This document shows positions 48,535 through 57,354 of a stretch of DNA of 57,354 nucleotides, one piece after another. The notes under the pieces are model-generated. The model searched no databases, had not been told where the DNA came from, and saw nothing but the letters and a program-made list of their open reading frames with translations. Position 1 is the stretch's first letter. Every line of letters begins with the position of its first letter. A program made the translations under genes and the position numbers. Location: the NCBI GenBank assembly GCA_002901265.1, contig PPHI01000016.1, positions 1 to 57,354 of the forward strand, given 5' to 3'. Source of the stretch: Rhodopirellula baltica (lineage in GTDB: Bacteria; Planctomycetota; Planctomycetia; Pirellulales; Pirellulaceae).

Positions 48535-48568
48535 CCGCGGCCGCACCGACCGAAGACCAACGAAAAAA

Positions 48569-48595
48569 GCCAAGGCAAACGCCTTGGCTTTTTTT
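48569..48595 (+). terminator. Intrinsic terminator
   Basis: Stem GCCAAGGC (48569-48576), loop AAAC, stem GCCTTGGC (48581-48588), then seven T. Confidence 0.92.
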
Positions 48596-49206
48596 GTTTC
48601 CGGTGTCAGAAGCTTAATGGCAGAGTCGGGTGATCAGGCACCGGAACCTGATCACCCGGCTCGAAAGCCATTACATCCAGTGAGCTCGGTACAAGACCTC
48701 ACATCACTATCTGTTACTCGAAGCGTAATTCCCCGTTACGCTTCAAGCGATCATCCCTGAAGAAAGTGCGTCTCCATACTTTCCTCCCTTACCAGACCGC
48801 TATTTGCAAACACCGTGCCACTGAACGAAGGTGGTCTGTTTCCATCGGCAGGAAACATCACTAACGGGCGTTATCGGCGGCGTTACGCCGGAATGCGGTG
48901 ACCCTGGCGTCTCTTCCAATGCAAAAATATTCCGGACAACTGGTCACCAGTACAGATCAGATCGCTCTACCGAAACGAGCGATGCACACTTACTGTGCAT
49001 CAAATCAGCCGATTGCTTGCAGAGTTGGCAATTCAATCAAGCGATTGTTGAAAACCTGTCAGCAGAACAGACGTTTCACGGGCTGCCGAAAAAAGCATCG
49101 TCGCAGCCAAAAAAGAACGGCCCACGTTGGGGCCGGATCAGTTTTTCGATTGTGGTCCCGCACGCCAATTGAAGAAGACGTTGCGGTGTTCCAGGCGACG
49201 AGTCCG
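48596..49206. other. Gene-less stretch with two strong hairpins
   Basis: About 610 bp. CGGGTGATCAGG (48627-48638) pairs perfectly with CCTGATCACCCG (48647-48658), and GAAGCGTAA pairs with TTACGCTTC (48720-48744). A short GGTGTCAG repeat head lies at 48602. Open frames at 48831-49172 and 48898-49428 are not supported as genes. The hairpins may end the minus-strand transcript of the small gene at 49207. Confidence 0.5.
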
Positions 49207-49407
49207 TTAGAGACGCGACTGAATCGCGGCACTTTGGATTTCCTCTGCATTTGGAACGATCTTGGTGACGCTGACCTTGGTGCGACGAAGCTCGTCGATT
49301 TCAGCGGCCATCTCCGAGATCAGGTTGGCGATTTCGGTTCCAGCCGATTCGCCAATGTTATTCATCAGGGCCTTGCGCGAGTTAAACGTCAATCCGTGTC
49401 GGTTCAT
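49207..49407 (-). CDS. Small hypothetical protein
   Basis: 66 residues from ATG 49407 (MNRHGLTFNSRKALMNNIGE...); an in-frame TTG at 49419 is an alternative. Helical and charged (IANLISEMAAEIDELRRTKV), no membrane segment. Composition looks like a real protein, but it belongs to no family I know. Confidence 0.5.
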   Translation of the reverse strand: MNRHGLTFNSRKALMNNIGESAGTEIANLISEMAAEIDELRRTKVSVTKIVPNAEEIQSAAIQSRL

Positions 49408-49547
49408 GTTAAATCCCAACTAGTCTGAACAGAGATGCACTTGGTGTTTGCCCCCGCACCATCAAGAAATAAAGCGTAATTTGCGGAGCAAGGTCCGCAA
49501 TCCCTTTCTACCCAAAAAACACGGGGACAAGACGCCCCCCGCGGACA

Positions 49548-51403
49548 TTATTCCACCGTGACGCTTTTCGCCAAATTCCGTGGCTTGTCGACATCACATC
49601 CGCGGAGCAAAGCTATGTGGTACGACAATAGCTGAAGCGGCACAACCGTAACAATTGGCTGGATCAACGATGGCACATCGGGGATGTGGATGATGTCGTC
49701 AGCGACCTCCTCGATATGGGGGTCGTCCTTGCTTGCCACCGCGATAATCGGACCGCCGCGTGCTTTCACCTCTTCCATGTTTGCCAGAACTTTGTCGTAC
49801 GTCGTCCCTTGTGGAACAATGAACACACTTGGCGTGTTTTCGTCGACCAACGCGATCGGACCGTGCTTCATTTCAGCGGCCGGGTATCCTTCCGCATGGA
49901 CGTAACTGATTTCTTTCAGCTTGAGTGCACCTTCCAGGGCAGTCGGAAAGTTCAACTGGCGGCCTAGGTACAGAATATTGGTTGCATTCTGGTACTTCTC
50001 GGCAACCTTTTTAACGTGTTCGTTGCACGTCAGCGCCTCTTGGACAGCACCCGGTGCTTTCATCAAGTCAGCGATGATGTTCGTTCCGGCTTCATAGCTG
50101 AGGTGACGGATGCGTCCGAAATACAATGCAAGCATCGCCAGCACAGTGCATTGGCTGGTGTAGGCCTTGGTGCTTGCGACCCCGATTTCGGGACCTGCGT
50201 GCAGGTACACCCCGCCGTCGGCTGCTTGCGCGATGGAACTACCAACGACGTTACAAATCGCCAGCGTACGATGCCCTTTTCGCTTCGTTTCCCGCAATGC
50301 CGCGAGCGTATCAGCCGTCTCGCCACTTTGCGTCAGACCGAAGACAAGTGTGTTATTTTCGATCGGCGGATTGCGGTACCGTAGCTCGCTGGCGTACTCG
50401 ACGCTCACAGGAATCCGTGCCAACTCCTCGATCAAGTACTCTCCCACAAGTGCCGAGTGCCAACTGGTTCCACAACCGGTCAGAATGATCCGTTCCACAC
50501 TGCGCAATTGCTGGGGCGTAAGATTCAAACCACCGAAGACAGCTGTCGCGTTTTCCTCGTCCAGTCGGCCGCGCATTGCATTGCGGAGCGACTCGGGCTG
50601 CTCATAGATTTCCTTGAGCATGTAGTGGTCATAACCCTGCAGGCTGACATCGTCTTCGACCGATTCCAGCGGTTGAATCTGGACGTTGACCTTTCCTTGG
50701 TCGCGATGCAGAACCGTGAATCCGTCGGGCGTCAAAATCGCCAGTTGATGATCGGCCATGTAAACGATGCGATCGGTGCAACCGGCGAGCGGCGATGAAT
50801 CGCTGGCAACGAAGTACTCGCCACTTCCGACACCGAGAACCAAGGGGCTGCCAAAACGTGCCGCTACCAAAAGGTCAGGCTGGTCACGAAACGCCACCAC
50901 CAGTCCGTAAGTGCCCCGCAGCTGGGCGATCGCCCATTGGACAGCTTGTGCGTAGCGTAAACTAGGCTCACCGTCACTCGATTTCGTGACTTTTAAACCT
51001 TCCGCAATCAAGTGCGCGACAACTTCGCTGTCGGTCGCGGAATGAAATTCGTAGCCCTTTTCGATCAACTCGTTTTTGATCGCTGGTAATTCTCAATCAC
51101 ACCGTTGTGCACGAGAATCACTTCGCCGTCGCCGCCGAGATGCGGGTGAGCGTTTTCTTCCGTTGCTGGGCCGTGTGTCGCCCAGCGCGTGTGCCCAATA
51201 CCAAGCTTTCCGTCGACCGGGTTACTGCCCAGACGCGACGCCAACGCATCGATTCGCCCGACGCTTCGTGTCACATGGAATTGCTGATCGCAGGTAATCG
51301 CGATTCCGGCACTGTCATAGCCGCGGTATTCCAGCCGACGAAGGCCGTTGAGCAGGAAGTCGCCAGCATTATTGGCACCGACGTAACCAACGATTCCACA
51401 CAT
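49548..51403 (-). pseudogene. glmS: Glutamine-fructose-6-phosphate aminotransferase, split by a one-base frameshift
   Basis: Two frames together make a full GlmS of about 617 residues. The N-terminal part (51403 to about 51083) has the catalytic Cys in [34 protein letters not shown] and [10 protein letters not shown]. The second frame continues with [20 protein letters not shown], then the two SIS domains (TGCGTSWHS, GLTQSGETADT, EGYPAAEMKHGP) and ends CDVDKPRNLAKSVTVE. At 51083 the sequence lacks one base of the expected NYQ-AIKNE junction (CAG-GCG reads CAGCG on the coding strand). The enzyme makes glucosamine-6-phosphate for cell-wall and lipid A sugars and is normally essential without amino sugars. 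A sequencing or assembly error is as likely as a real mutation; everything else is intact. Confidence 0.9.
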
Positions 51404-51602
51404 GGATCGGGGCTCACCTTGTGAGGGGGGAGAGATTCACTACACCTTTCGATTTATAAGCGTAGCTCACGTTGAAAGAAATGCCGAATAGGCAGACTAT
51501 TTCAGCGATCCGCTCTCGCTACAGGTGTGCAGCCCATTGTTCCGCTCAACCGGAAGAAGTGAATCCATCAGGACCGGAATTGAGCAAGAATTAAATGCCA
51601 AC

Positions 51603-52307
51603 CTAGGCGGCTTTGCGAATCGTCGATTCGGACGTCGCGGACAACACCGACCAGCATCCATCGTCGCACTTCATCAGCTTTGTGTCAGGCTTGCTCAAAC
51701 GTGACAACAATGACTTCTCGGAGTCACTTGGAACGGAATCGACCGACCACAAAATCACGTCCACTTGGCCGTAGGTTCGTAGCACCCGATCGAGCCCCTG
51801 CTCGACCGGCATCGGAACCAAGTGAACTTTCGCTGGGTATTCGCGGAGCTGGCGATGAAATTCTCGTAGAGTCAGCGGATTGCCACCGAGCTCGAATGAG
51901 TCCACCGCAATGTAGCAAACGGGTGTCGATTGCTCCCGACCAGTTAGCGCGTCCACGATTCCACGCCCGCGATTCCCATCTCCGATCCCGATTTCCAGCA
52001 CCGTGTTGGCGGAAGAATCAGCAAGTTGCTTGCAAAGCTGCTTGTCGGCCCGATTCAATTTCGGTCGAGGGATCTCCGCTTTGGCAACGGTCGCATCGGC
52101 AACACTCGACTGCGCTAAAACTGCCTTGTCGGTAACAGCAACAGGCGTTGGTGATTGTTGGGGTGGGATCGATTTGAGCTTGGCCGTTACCGGCGGCGTG
52201 GTTTCAACCGCGATTCGAAGTTCTGCTTGAACCTCTTGCTGAACATCGCTGCTCGGCTCAGTTTCCGATTTACCACGAATCGAATTCCAGAGCTTTCGAA
52301 GTGGCAT
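51603..52307 (-). CDS. Hypothetical protein with methyltransferase-like fold
   Basis: 234 residues from ATG 52307 (MPLRKLWNSIRGKSE); the longer frame adds 20 Cys-containing residues. A disordered Pro/Ala/Val-rich part (about 15-85) precedes a Rossmann-type domain with TVLEIGIGDGNRG (about 110-122), a SAM-loop-like pattern, then VCYIAVDSFELGG and VDVILWSVDSVP. No catalytic motif is clear, so activity is uncertain. Confidence 0.6.
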   Translation of the reverse strand: MPLRKLWNSIRGKSETEPSSDVQQEVQAELRIAVETTPPVTAKLKSIPPQQSPTPVAVTDKAVLAQSSVADATVAKAEIPRPKLNRADKQLCKQLADSSANTVLEIGIGDGNRGRGIVDALTGREQSTPVCYIAVDSFELGGNPLTLREFHRQLREYPAKVHLVPMPVEQGLDRVLRTYGQVDVILWSVDSVPSDSEKSLLSRLSKPDTKLMKCDDGCWSVLSATSESTIRKAA

Positions 52308-52541
52308 CGCGTCGTCTCCAACCTTTTCCTGAACATGTAAAAGTCGCCTACACCCACCGCAAATCATGTCGGTCGTAGGGTCACGATTGATACAACGAAT
52401 TCGCCAAACGAAGGATTAACACGGACGCGGCAAAGATTGCCGGTTGGGTTGCCATGAACGGCTGCTGGTGGCTGCCTACCCGGCATTGCTCTGCTAGGAT
52501 GGTGTTTTCTGATGCAGGACGTTTTTTAGAGGGATGATCCA

Positions 52542-54722
52542 TTGAAAGTCGGCAGCGGTGGCGGATTTCGCGCGATTCTCTACACCATCAAAAAAGGTCG
52601 CGAAGCAGGAGGCGTTTGGAAGCTCTACCAAGCACTTCGTTCTCGCAACAGTTGCAAGACTTGTGCGGTCGGAATGGGTGGCCAGAAGGGCGGCATGGTC
52701 AACGAGCTCGGCCACACATTCGAAGTCTGCAAGAAGAGCATGCAGGCCATGGTTGCTGACATGCAACCGGGAATCAGTCCAAACTTCTGGAAACAGAATT
52801 CGATCGAGTCGCTGAAACAACGCACGCCTCGCGAATTGGAAAACCTCGGTCGCCTCATCCACCCTCTGCGATACCGAGCGGGTGCCACACACTACGAAGA
52901 GATTACCTGGAAAGAGGCGATCGATTCAATCTCCGGCCGTCTTCTTCAGACTAAACCTGATGAAAGCTTCTGGTACTTCAGTGGCCGCAGCAGCAACGAA
53001 GCCGGTTTCCTGCTTCAGCTTCTCGCCCGCGTCTACGGGACCAACAACGTCAACAACTGCAGTTATTACTGTCACCAAGCCAGCGGTGTCGGACTGCAAA
53101 GCAGCGTTGGCAGTGGCACGGCAACAATCTTGCTGGGCGATCTCGAAAAAGCTGACACGGTCTTCCTGATTGGCGGCAACCCAGCGAGCAACCATCCACG
53201 GCTAATGACCAGCTTGATGCGTGTCCGCCGCTCCGGCGGCAACGTCATCGTTGTGAATCCCGTTCGCGAAACCGGCTTGATCAACTTCCGCGTGCCCAGC
53301 GATCCGATCTCGCTACTAAAAGGCACCAAGATCGCTTCACACTACATACAACCACACATCGGTGGTGACCTCGCGTTGCTTTGGGGACTTGCCAAAGCAA
53401 CCAAACAACTAGGCGCGTTCGACACAAGCTTTTTGCAAAACCACACCAACGGATTCGAGCAATGGTCGAGCGCAATCGACGAGCTTTCTTGGAATGAAGT
53501 CGAATCGAAGTCCGGTGTGGCTCGGAGCGAAATCGAAGCGATCGCAAAACTTTACGCCAATTCGAAACGATGCGTGTTCTCGTGGACGATGGGAATCACC
53601 CATCACGCCCACGGCGTCCAAAACGTCCAAGCGATCGCCAATCTCGCATTCGCCCGCGGGATGGTCGGGCGTGAAGGCTGCGGGCTGATGCCGATCCGCG
53701 GGCACAGCAACGTCCAAGGGATCGGTTCGGTCGGCGTGACACCGAAATTAAAGACGCAGATCTTCGATGCGTTGAAAGATAAATTCGGTGTCCAGCTTCC
53801 CGACACACCCGGCATGGACACGCTCGAGTGCATGGAAGCGGCGGCAGTGGGCGACATCAAAGTCGGCTTTTGTTTGGGCGGCAATCTCTATGGTTCGAAC
53901 CCCGATTCATCGTTCGCCGACCAAGCACTTTCGAATCTGCAATTGAACGTGATGCTCAGCACGACGATGAACACAGGACATGTCCACGGCTTGGCCCAAG
54001 AAACCATTATCCTGCCGGTACTCGCACGCGACGAAGAACCCGCGCCGACGACCCAGGAATCAATGTTCAACTATGTCCGGATGAGCGATGGTGGGCCAGC
54101 GCGTTTACCCGGACCACGAAGCGAGATCTCCGCCATTGCAGCGATCGGCAAACAACTGCTTCCCGATGTACCCGGAATCGACTGGGACGACCTCAGCCAA
54201 CCCGCGACAATTCGCAAATGGATTGCTGCGGTTGTCCCCGGTTATGCCAAGATCGGCGCAATCGATGAAACCAAAGAAGAATTTCAAATCGAAGGTCGAA
54301 CGTTCCATCAACCAAGCTTTGGAACTGCCGACGGACGCGGTGTCATGCATTGCCATTCGATTCCCGATCTGAAAGGCACCGATGCGAAGCAGCTACGTCT
54401 AATGACAGTTCGCAGTGAAGGTCAATTCAACACCGTCGTTTACGAGGAAGAAGACCTTTATCGCAACCAAGAACGACGCGACATCGTGTTGATGCATCCC
54501 GACGATCTGAAACGTCTGGGGCTGGTTCACGACCAGTTGGTCACCGTACGCAGCGAGACTGGTGAGCTACCCAATATTTACGCTCGAGGCTACGACGCGA
54601 TCCGCAGTGGCAACGCGTTGATGTACTACCCCGAAGCCAACGTGTTGGTCAGCCGCCAAGCGGATCCGCAAAGTAAAACCCCAGCGTTCAAGGGCGTCGT
54701 GATAGAATTGCTCCCGCAATAA
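52542..54722 (+). CDS. FdhF/YdeP-family molybdopterin oxidoreductase
   Basis: 726 residues from a TTG start at 52542, supported by GAGGG about eight bases upstream and no in-frame ATG near. Blocks: SCKTCAVGMGGQKGGMVNE (about 36-54), the Cys pair typical of the YdeP group rather than a full 4Fe-4S motif; WKEAIDSISGRL, FYFSGRSSNEAGFL-like FWYFSGRSSNEAGFL, IGGNPASNHPRLM, PIRGHSNVQG and the molybdopterin-dinucleotide domain (about 600-720, YEEEDLYRNQERRDIV). Related to formate dehydrogenase alpha subunits; the physiological substrate of this group is not settled. No partner subunit gene is adjacent. Confidence 0.88.
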   Translation: MKVGSGGGFRAILYTIKKGREAGGVWKLYQALRSRNSCKTCAVGMGGQKGGMVNELGHTFEVCKKSMQAMVADMQPGISPNFWKQNSIESLKQRTPRELENLGRLIHPLRYRAGATHYEEITWKEAIDSISGRLLQTKPDESFWYFSGRSSNEAGFLLQLLARVYGTNNVNNCSYYCHQASGVGLQSSVGSGTATILLGDLEKADTVFLIGGNPASNHPRLMTSLMRVRRSGGNVIVVNPVRETGLINFRVPSDPISLLKGTKIASHYIQPHIGGDLALLWGLAKATKQLGAFDTSFLQNHTNGFEQWSSAIDELSWNEVESKSGVARSEIEAIAKLYANSKRCVFSWTMGITHHAHGVQNVQAIANLAFARGMVGREGCGLMPIRGHSNVQGIGSVGVTPKLKTQIFDALKDKFGVQLPDTPGMDTLECMEAAAVGDIKVGFCLGGNLYGSNPDSSFADQALSNLQLNVMLSTTMNTGHVHGLAQETIILPVLARDEEPAPTTQESMFNYVRMSDGGPARLPGPRSEISAIAAIGKQLLPDVPGIDWDDLSQPATIRKWIAAVVPGYAKIGAIDETKEEFQIEGRTFHQPSFGTADGRGVMHCHSIPDLKGTDAKQLRLMTVRSEGQFNTVVYEEEDLYRNQERRDIVLMHPDDLKRLGLVHDQLVTVRSETGELPNIYARGYDAIRSGNALMYYPEANVLVSRQADPQSKTPAFKGVVIELLPQ

Positions 54723-54747
54723 CCCTCCCCACCTGCGACCTTCCCCC

Positions 54748-56130
54748 ATGAATCCATCGCCACGCCTTGTCTCCCTGCTAAGACTTTCGTTCGTACTCCT
54801 CGCTTGGCTACCGCTTACCAACAGCAGTTTTGCTCAGACGACAGAACGTCCGCCAAATCTAGTCCTGCTTCTCAGCGATGACATGGGATGGACGGACTAT
54901 GGGTTCATGGGACACCCCGATGTCAAAACGCCAAACCTCGATCGGCTCGCTAGCCAAGCGGCGGTGTTTCCGCGTGGATACGTCCCGACAGGTCTTTGCC
55001 GCCCATCGTTAATGACGCTGCTAACCGGACATTACGCGTCCACGCACGGAATCACCGGCAACGACCCTTCGCCAAAGTACGCTGAGAAAGATTCCAATCT
55101 TTATAATCAGCGCCGCAGCCAACTGATTTCCTACCTCGATCGCTTCGAAACGCTGCCCGAAGCTCTTGGAAAACGGGGCTACCTCAGTCACCAAAGTGGC
55201 AAACTCTGGGAAGGCAGCTATACCAACGCCGGGTTCTCTCACGGGATGACGCAAGGCTTTCCCAACAAAGGCGGGCGTCATGGCGACGTCGGCTTGGAGA
55301 TCGGGCGAAATGGCATTGCCGAAATCAACCAGTTTCTCGACACCGCTGTCAAACAGGACAAGCCATTTTATCTTTGGTATGCGCCTTTTATGCCACACAC
55401 CCCGCACACGCCGCCAAAGCGTCTGTTGGACAAATACCGCGATGGCCGCCCGCTGACTGTCGCGAAGTACTACGCCATGTGCGAATGGTTTGACGAAACC
55501 TGTGGACAGATCATGGACTCACTCAGCGAGCGCGGGCTCGATGACAACACCATGATCGTCTACCTCACCGATAACGGTTGGATCCAAAATCCCAATGCCA
55601 ACGGCTACGCACCTCGCAGCAAACAATCCCCGTATGACGGCGGCGTGCGCACACCGATCCTTTACTGGATGCCCGGTCAAATCAAATCCGGTCGTCGAGA
55701 CGACCTCGCAACGAGCCTAGACATTTACCCCACCATGCTGGCTGCGGCAGGTGGTCAACCAGATTCGGAACTCCCGGGCCTCAATCTGCTGGAGCCCCTG
55801 AAAACCGGTCAAAAGATCGAACGCGATACGCTCTATGGTGAAGGCTTCGCACACGACATCGCTGATATCGAAAATCCCGAAGCAAGCCTGCTTTACCGAT
55901 GGGTCATCGAGGGCCCCTGGAAACTCTTGCTGACGTACGATGGCGAAGTCAATCGATACAAATCCACCCATCCGCGCACCGAGCGTGGACCGCAACTGTT
56001 CCAACTACTGGAAGATCCCACGGAATCAAAAAACGTAGCCGGGCAGCACCCCGATATCGTCGCCCGCCTCGCAGGAAAACTGGATGACTGGTATTCGGTT
56101 AGCCAGCAAACAACGATCAAAACGCCATAG
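54748..56130 (+). CDS. Exported sulfatase with variant active-site motif CRPSL
   Basis: 460 residues. Signal peptide (about 8-29, SSFAQ). Sulfatase fold: NLVLLLSDDMGWTDYGFMGH with the metal Asp pair, KTPNLDRLA, and IVYLTDNGW. The formylglycine position reads GLCRPSLMTLLTGHY: the usual C-x-P-S-R has Leu in place of Arg (Cys about 83). GKLWEGSY and YAPFMPHTPHTPP are further conserved blocks. Whether the Cys is still converted to formylglycine is open; this subgroup appears in several planctomycetes as far as I recall. Confidence 0.85.
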   Translation: MNPSPRLVSLLRLSFVLLAWLPLTNSSFAQTTERPPNLVLLLSDDMGWTDYGFMGHPDVKTPNLDRLASQAAVFPRGYVPTGLCRPSLMTLLTGHYASTHGITGNDPSPKYAEKDSNLYNQRRSQLISYLDRFETLPEALGKRGYLSHQSGKLWEGSYTNAGFSHGMTQGFPNKGGRHGDVGLEIGRNGIAEINQFLDTAVKQDKPFYLWYAPFMPHTPHTPPKRLLDKYRDGRPLTVAKYYAMCEWFDETCGQIMDSLSERGLDDNTMIVYLTDNGWIQNPNANGYAPRSKQSPYDGGVRTPILYWMPGQIKSGRRDDLATSLDIYPTMLAAAGGQPDSELPGLNLLEPLKTGQKIERDTLYGEGFAHDIADIENPEASLLYRWVIEGPWKLLLTYDGEVNRYKSTHPRTERGPQLFQLLEDPTESKNVAGQHPDIVARLAGKLDDWYSVSQQTTIKTP

Positions 56131-56216
56131 TTGCATGCTGCCCCGCGCGTCGGCGACCTCACTTGCCGCGGACCGACAATACCAGGCCGCTGTCCTGATT
56201 CACCAATAGCTTTCCT

Positions 56217-56867
56217 ATGCACCGACTACACCTACGCCCCATCGCATTTGCCGTTACTTCGGCGTTCGCAATTCTTGTCGTGTTATCAGTCGATTCGCAG
56301 CCATCGATAGCCGGCAAATACAACAGTGTCTTGAACATCGGCGACAAAGCACCAACCTGGAAAGACTTACCCGGAACGGACGGCAAGACTCACTCATCCG
56401 ATCAGCTTGAAAACGCCAAAGCGACCGTCGTTGTCTTCACCTGCAATTCGTGCCCGTATGCGTTGGACGCCGAAGACCGAATCATCGAATTCACGAAACA
56501 GTACACTCCTAAGGGAGTTTCAGTGGTCGCGATCAATGTCAACAAAGTCGAAGAAGACTTGTTGCCGGCAATGACCGAACGCGCAAAAGAAAAGTCGTAT
56601 CCGTTCACATACTTGTTTGATGAATCGCAGCAGGTCGCGAAAGACTTTGGCGCGAAGTACACACCAGAATTCTTTGTGCTCGACGCCGATTACAAACTGG
56701 TCTACATGGGGGCGTTCGATGACAGCCCCGATGGCGACGCAGTCAACGAGCACTACGTTCGTGATGCCGTTGACGGGATCCTGCAAGCGAAAAAAATCGA
56801 CGTCACCGAAACAGTGCCGATCGGTTGCCGAATCCGACTGGAACGCGAGCGCCGCCGGCGTCGCTAG
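56217..56867 (+). CDS. Exported thioredoxin-fold protein (AhpC/TSA/ResA-like)
   Basis: 216 residues. Signal or anchor at residues about 8-30. Thioredoxin-fold blocks: LNIGDKAPTWKDLPGTDGK, VVVFTCNSCPYALDAEDRI with a CxxC-type pair, VSVVAINVN, and GAKYTPEFFVLDADYKLVYMG. It probably reduces or senses disulfides or peroxides in the periplasm. It ends GCRIRLERERRRRR, a basic tail seen in planctomycete members of this group. Confidence 0.82.
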   Translation: MHRLHLRPIAFAVTSAFAILVVLSVDSQPSIAGKYNSVLNIGDKAPTWKDLPGTDGKTHSSDQLENAKATVVVFTCNSCPYALDAEDRIIEFTKQYTPKGVSVVAINVNKVEEDLLPAMTERAKEKSYPFTYLFDESQQVAKDFGAKYTPEFFVLDADYKLVYMGAFDDSPDGDAVNEHYVRDAVDGILQAKKIDVTETVPIGCRIRLERERRRRR

Positions 56868-56879
56868 CTCGTTCGAGTT

Positions 56880-57221
56880 TTGCCACTTCGAAGCGATACC
56901 ACACACAGTTCCGTCAATCCCTTGAACATTCGCGAACAATCATTCGGTTCACGCTGGCGTCCAATCGCGATGCTCGCTGTTTCGATCACCGCTGCAGCCC
57001 TAGTGACTGCCACAATGATCGTCGCGAATGGATCGATCACTCTTTTTTGTGTCTATTGGTTCGTAGAGAAAAACCCCGATTGGGCCGAACGACGAAGTAT
57101 CATCCAGTTCGTGCTATTCACCGTCCCAATGATCATGGTTGTTGCCGAATGGATCCTCTGGGACGTCATTCGTGGCCACCTCTCTAAAGAACGCTATGCT
57201 CGGATGCAGCCGAAGCAATGA
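56880..57221 (+). CDS. Small membrane protein, two segments
   Basis: About 100-113 residues. Start uncertain: TTG at 56880 or TTG at 56922 (MNIREQSFGSRW...). Two hydrophobic stretches (WRPIAMLAVSITAAALVTATMI and FVLFTVPMIMVVAEWILW). No family recognised. Twelve bases after the thioredoxin-fold gene, so probably cotranscribed. Confidence 0.55.
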   Translation: MPLRSDTTHSSVNPLNIREQSFGSRWRPIAMLAVSITAAALVTATMIVANGSITLFCVYWFVEKNPDWAERRSIIQFVLFTVPMIMVVAEWILWDVIRGHLSKERYARMQPKQ

Positions 57222-57235
57222 GTGCGCCAGCGAAA

Positions 57236-57284
57236 ATCGCCTAAAGGCTAGTCTCCAACCGCTGGTGTCTCGCCTTGAGGCGAT
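57236..57284 (+). terminator. Possible terminator or hairpin
   Basis: ATCGCCTAAAGGC (57236-57248) pairs imperfectly with GCCTTGAGGCGAT (57272-57284). No T run, so the role is uncertain. The rest to 57354 holds no supported gene. Confidence 0.35.
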
Positions 57285-57354
57285 TCTCGGTTCCCCGAGG
57301 CTCTGAGACCATTGAGAGACATCGCGAGCGACAACTACACGTTTCACAAAACCA

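Noticed and set aside
48898..49428. 176-codon plus-strand frame
   Set aside because: Overlaps the small minus-strand gene and has no coding features.

Overview
The window looks like a chromosomal segment of a planctomycete, most likely a marine Pirellulaceae (Rhodopirellula-like) bacterium. The evidence is the gene repertoire: two type I sulfatases, a DUF1080 (3-keto-disaccharide hydrolase) protein, a DUF1570 protein, an FdhF/YdeP-type molybdopterin oxidoreductase, RHS proteins with the C-SRDPIGF core end, a monomeric NADP isocitrate dehydrogenase, sparse Shine-Dalgarno sequences and frequent GTG/TTG starts. No rRNA or tRNA gene was seen.

Positions 1-21,000 are an accessory island. It holds four pieces of RHS protein genes, all lacking the N-terminal secretion part: one long core plus tip (2547-4910) and three displaced C-terminal tips (79-1077, 11926-13089, 14301-15311). 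A fifth leader (16575) has lost its core. Each tip has a different, unrelated C-terminal tail and is followed, usually by overlapping codons, by a small gene with a signal peptide or membrane anchor, as expected for effector/immunity pairs that act outside the cytoplasm. The displaced tips are preceded by a recurring leader module. Parts of this module match the non-coding flanks of a tyrosine recombinase gene (10985-11902), which itself sits directly upstream of one displaced tip. Next to the recombinase lie a DNA-primase-family ATPase that has lost its zinc finger and toprim parts (8966-10813) and an archaeo-eukaryotic-type primase fused to a superfamily 3 helicase (6498-8849). My reading is a mobile replication/recombination module that has accumulated RHS tip cassettes, with several copies now decayed. 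Positions 17,000-20,600 are mostly non-coding repeats, including a multi-hairpin unit present in four copies.

Positions 21,080-26,437 hold a small membrane protein and then, on the minus strand, a compact operon: a helix-turn-helix regulator, a methyltransferase, a sensor histidine kinase and a response regulator with a kinase-like C-terminus. The last three resemble the PhcB-PhcS-PhcR/Q hydroxy-fatty-acid-ester quorum-sensing system of Ralstonia.

Positions 26,886-57,354 are ordinary chromosome: a secreted parvulin isomerase and its partner, a DUF1570 metallopeptidase-like protein, sulfatases, an M13 peptidase, catalase, phosphoglycerate mutase (gpmI), isocitrate dehydrogenase, queA, leuC-leuD behind a structured leader, a DUF1080 protein, an S41 protease, a TPR protein, glmS (interrupted by a one-base frameshift), an FdhF-type oxidoreductase, and a thioredoxin-fold protein. 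Clear intrinsic terminators separate several of these units.
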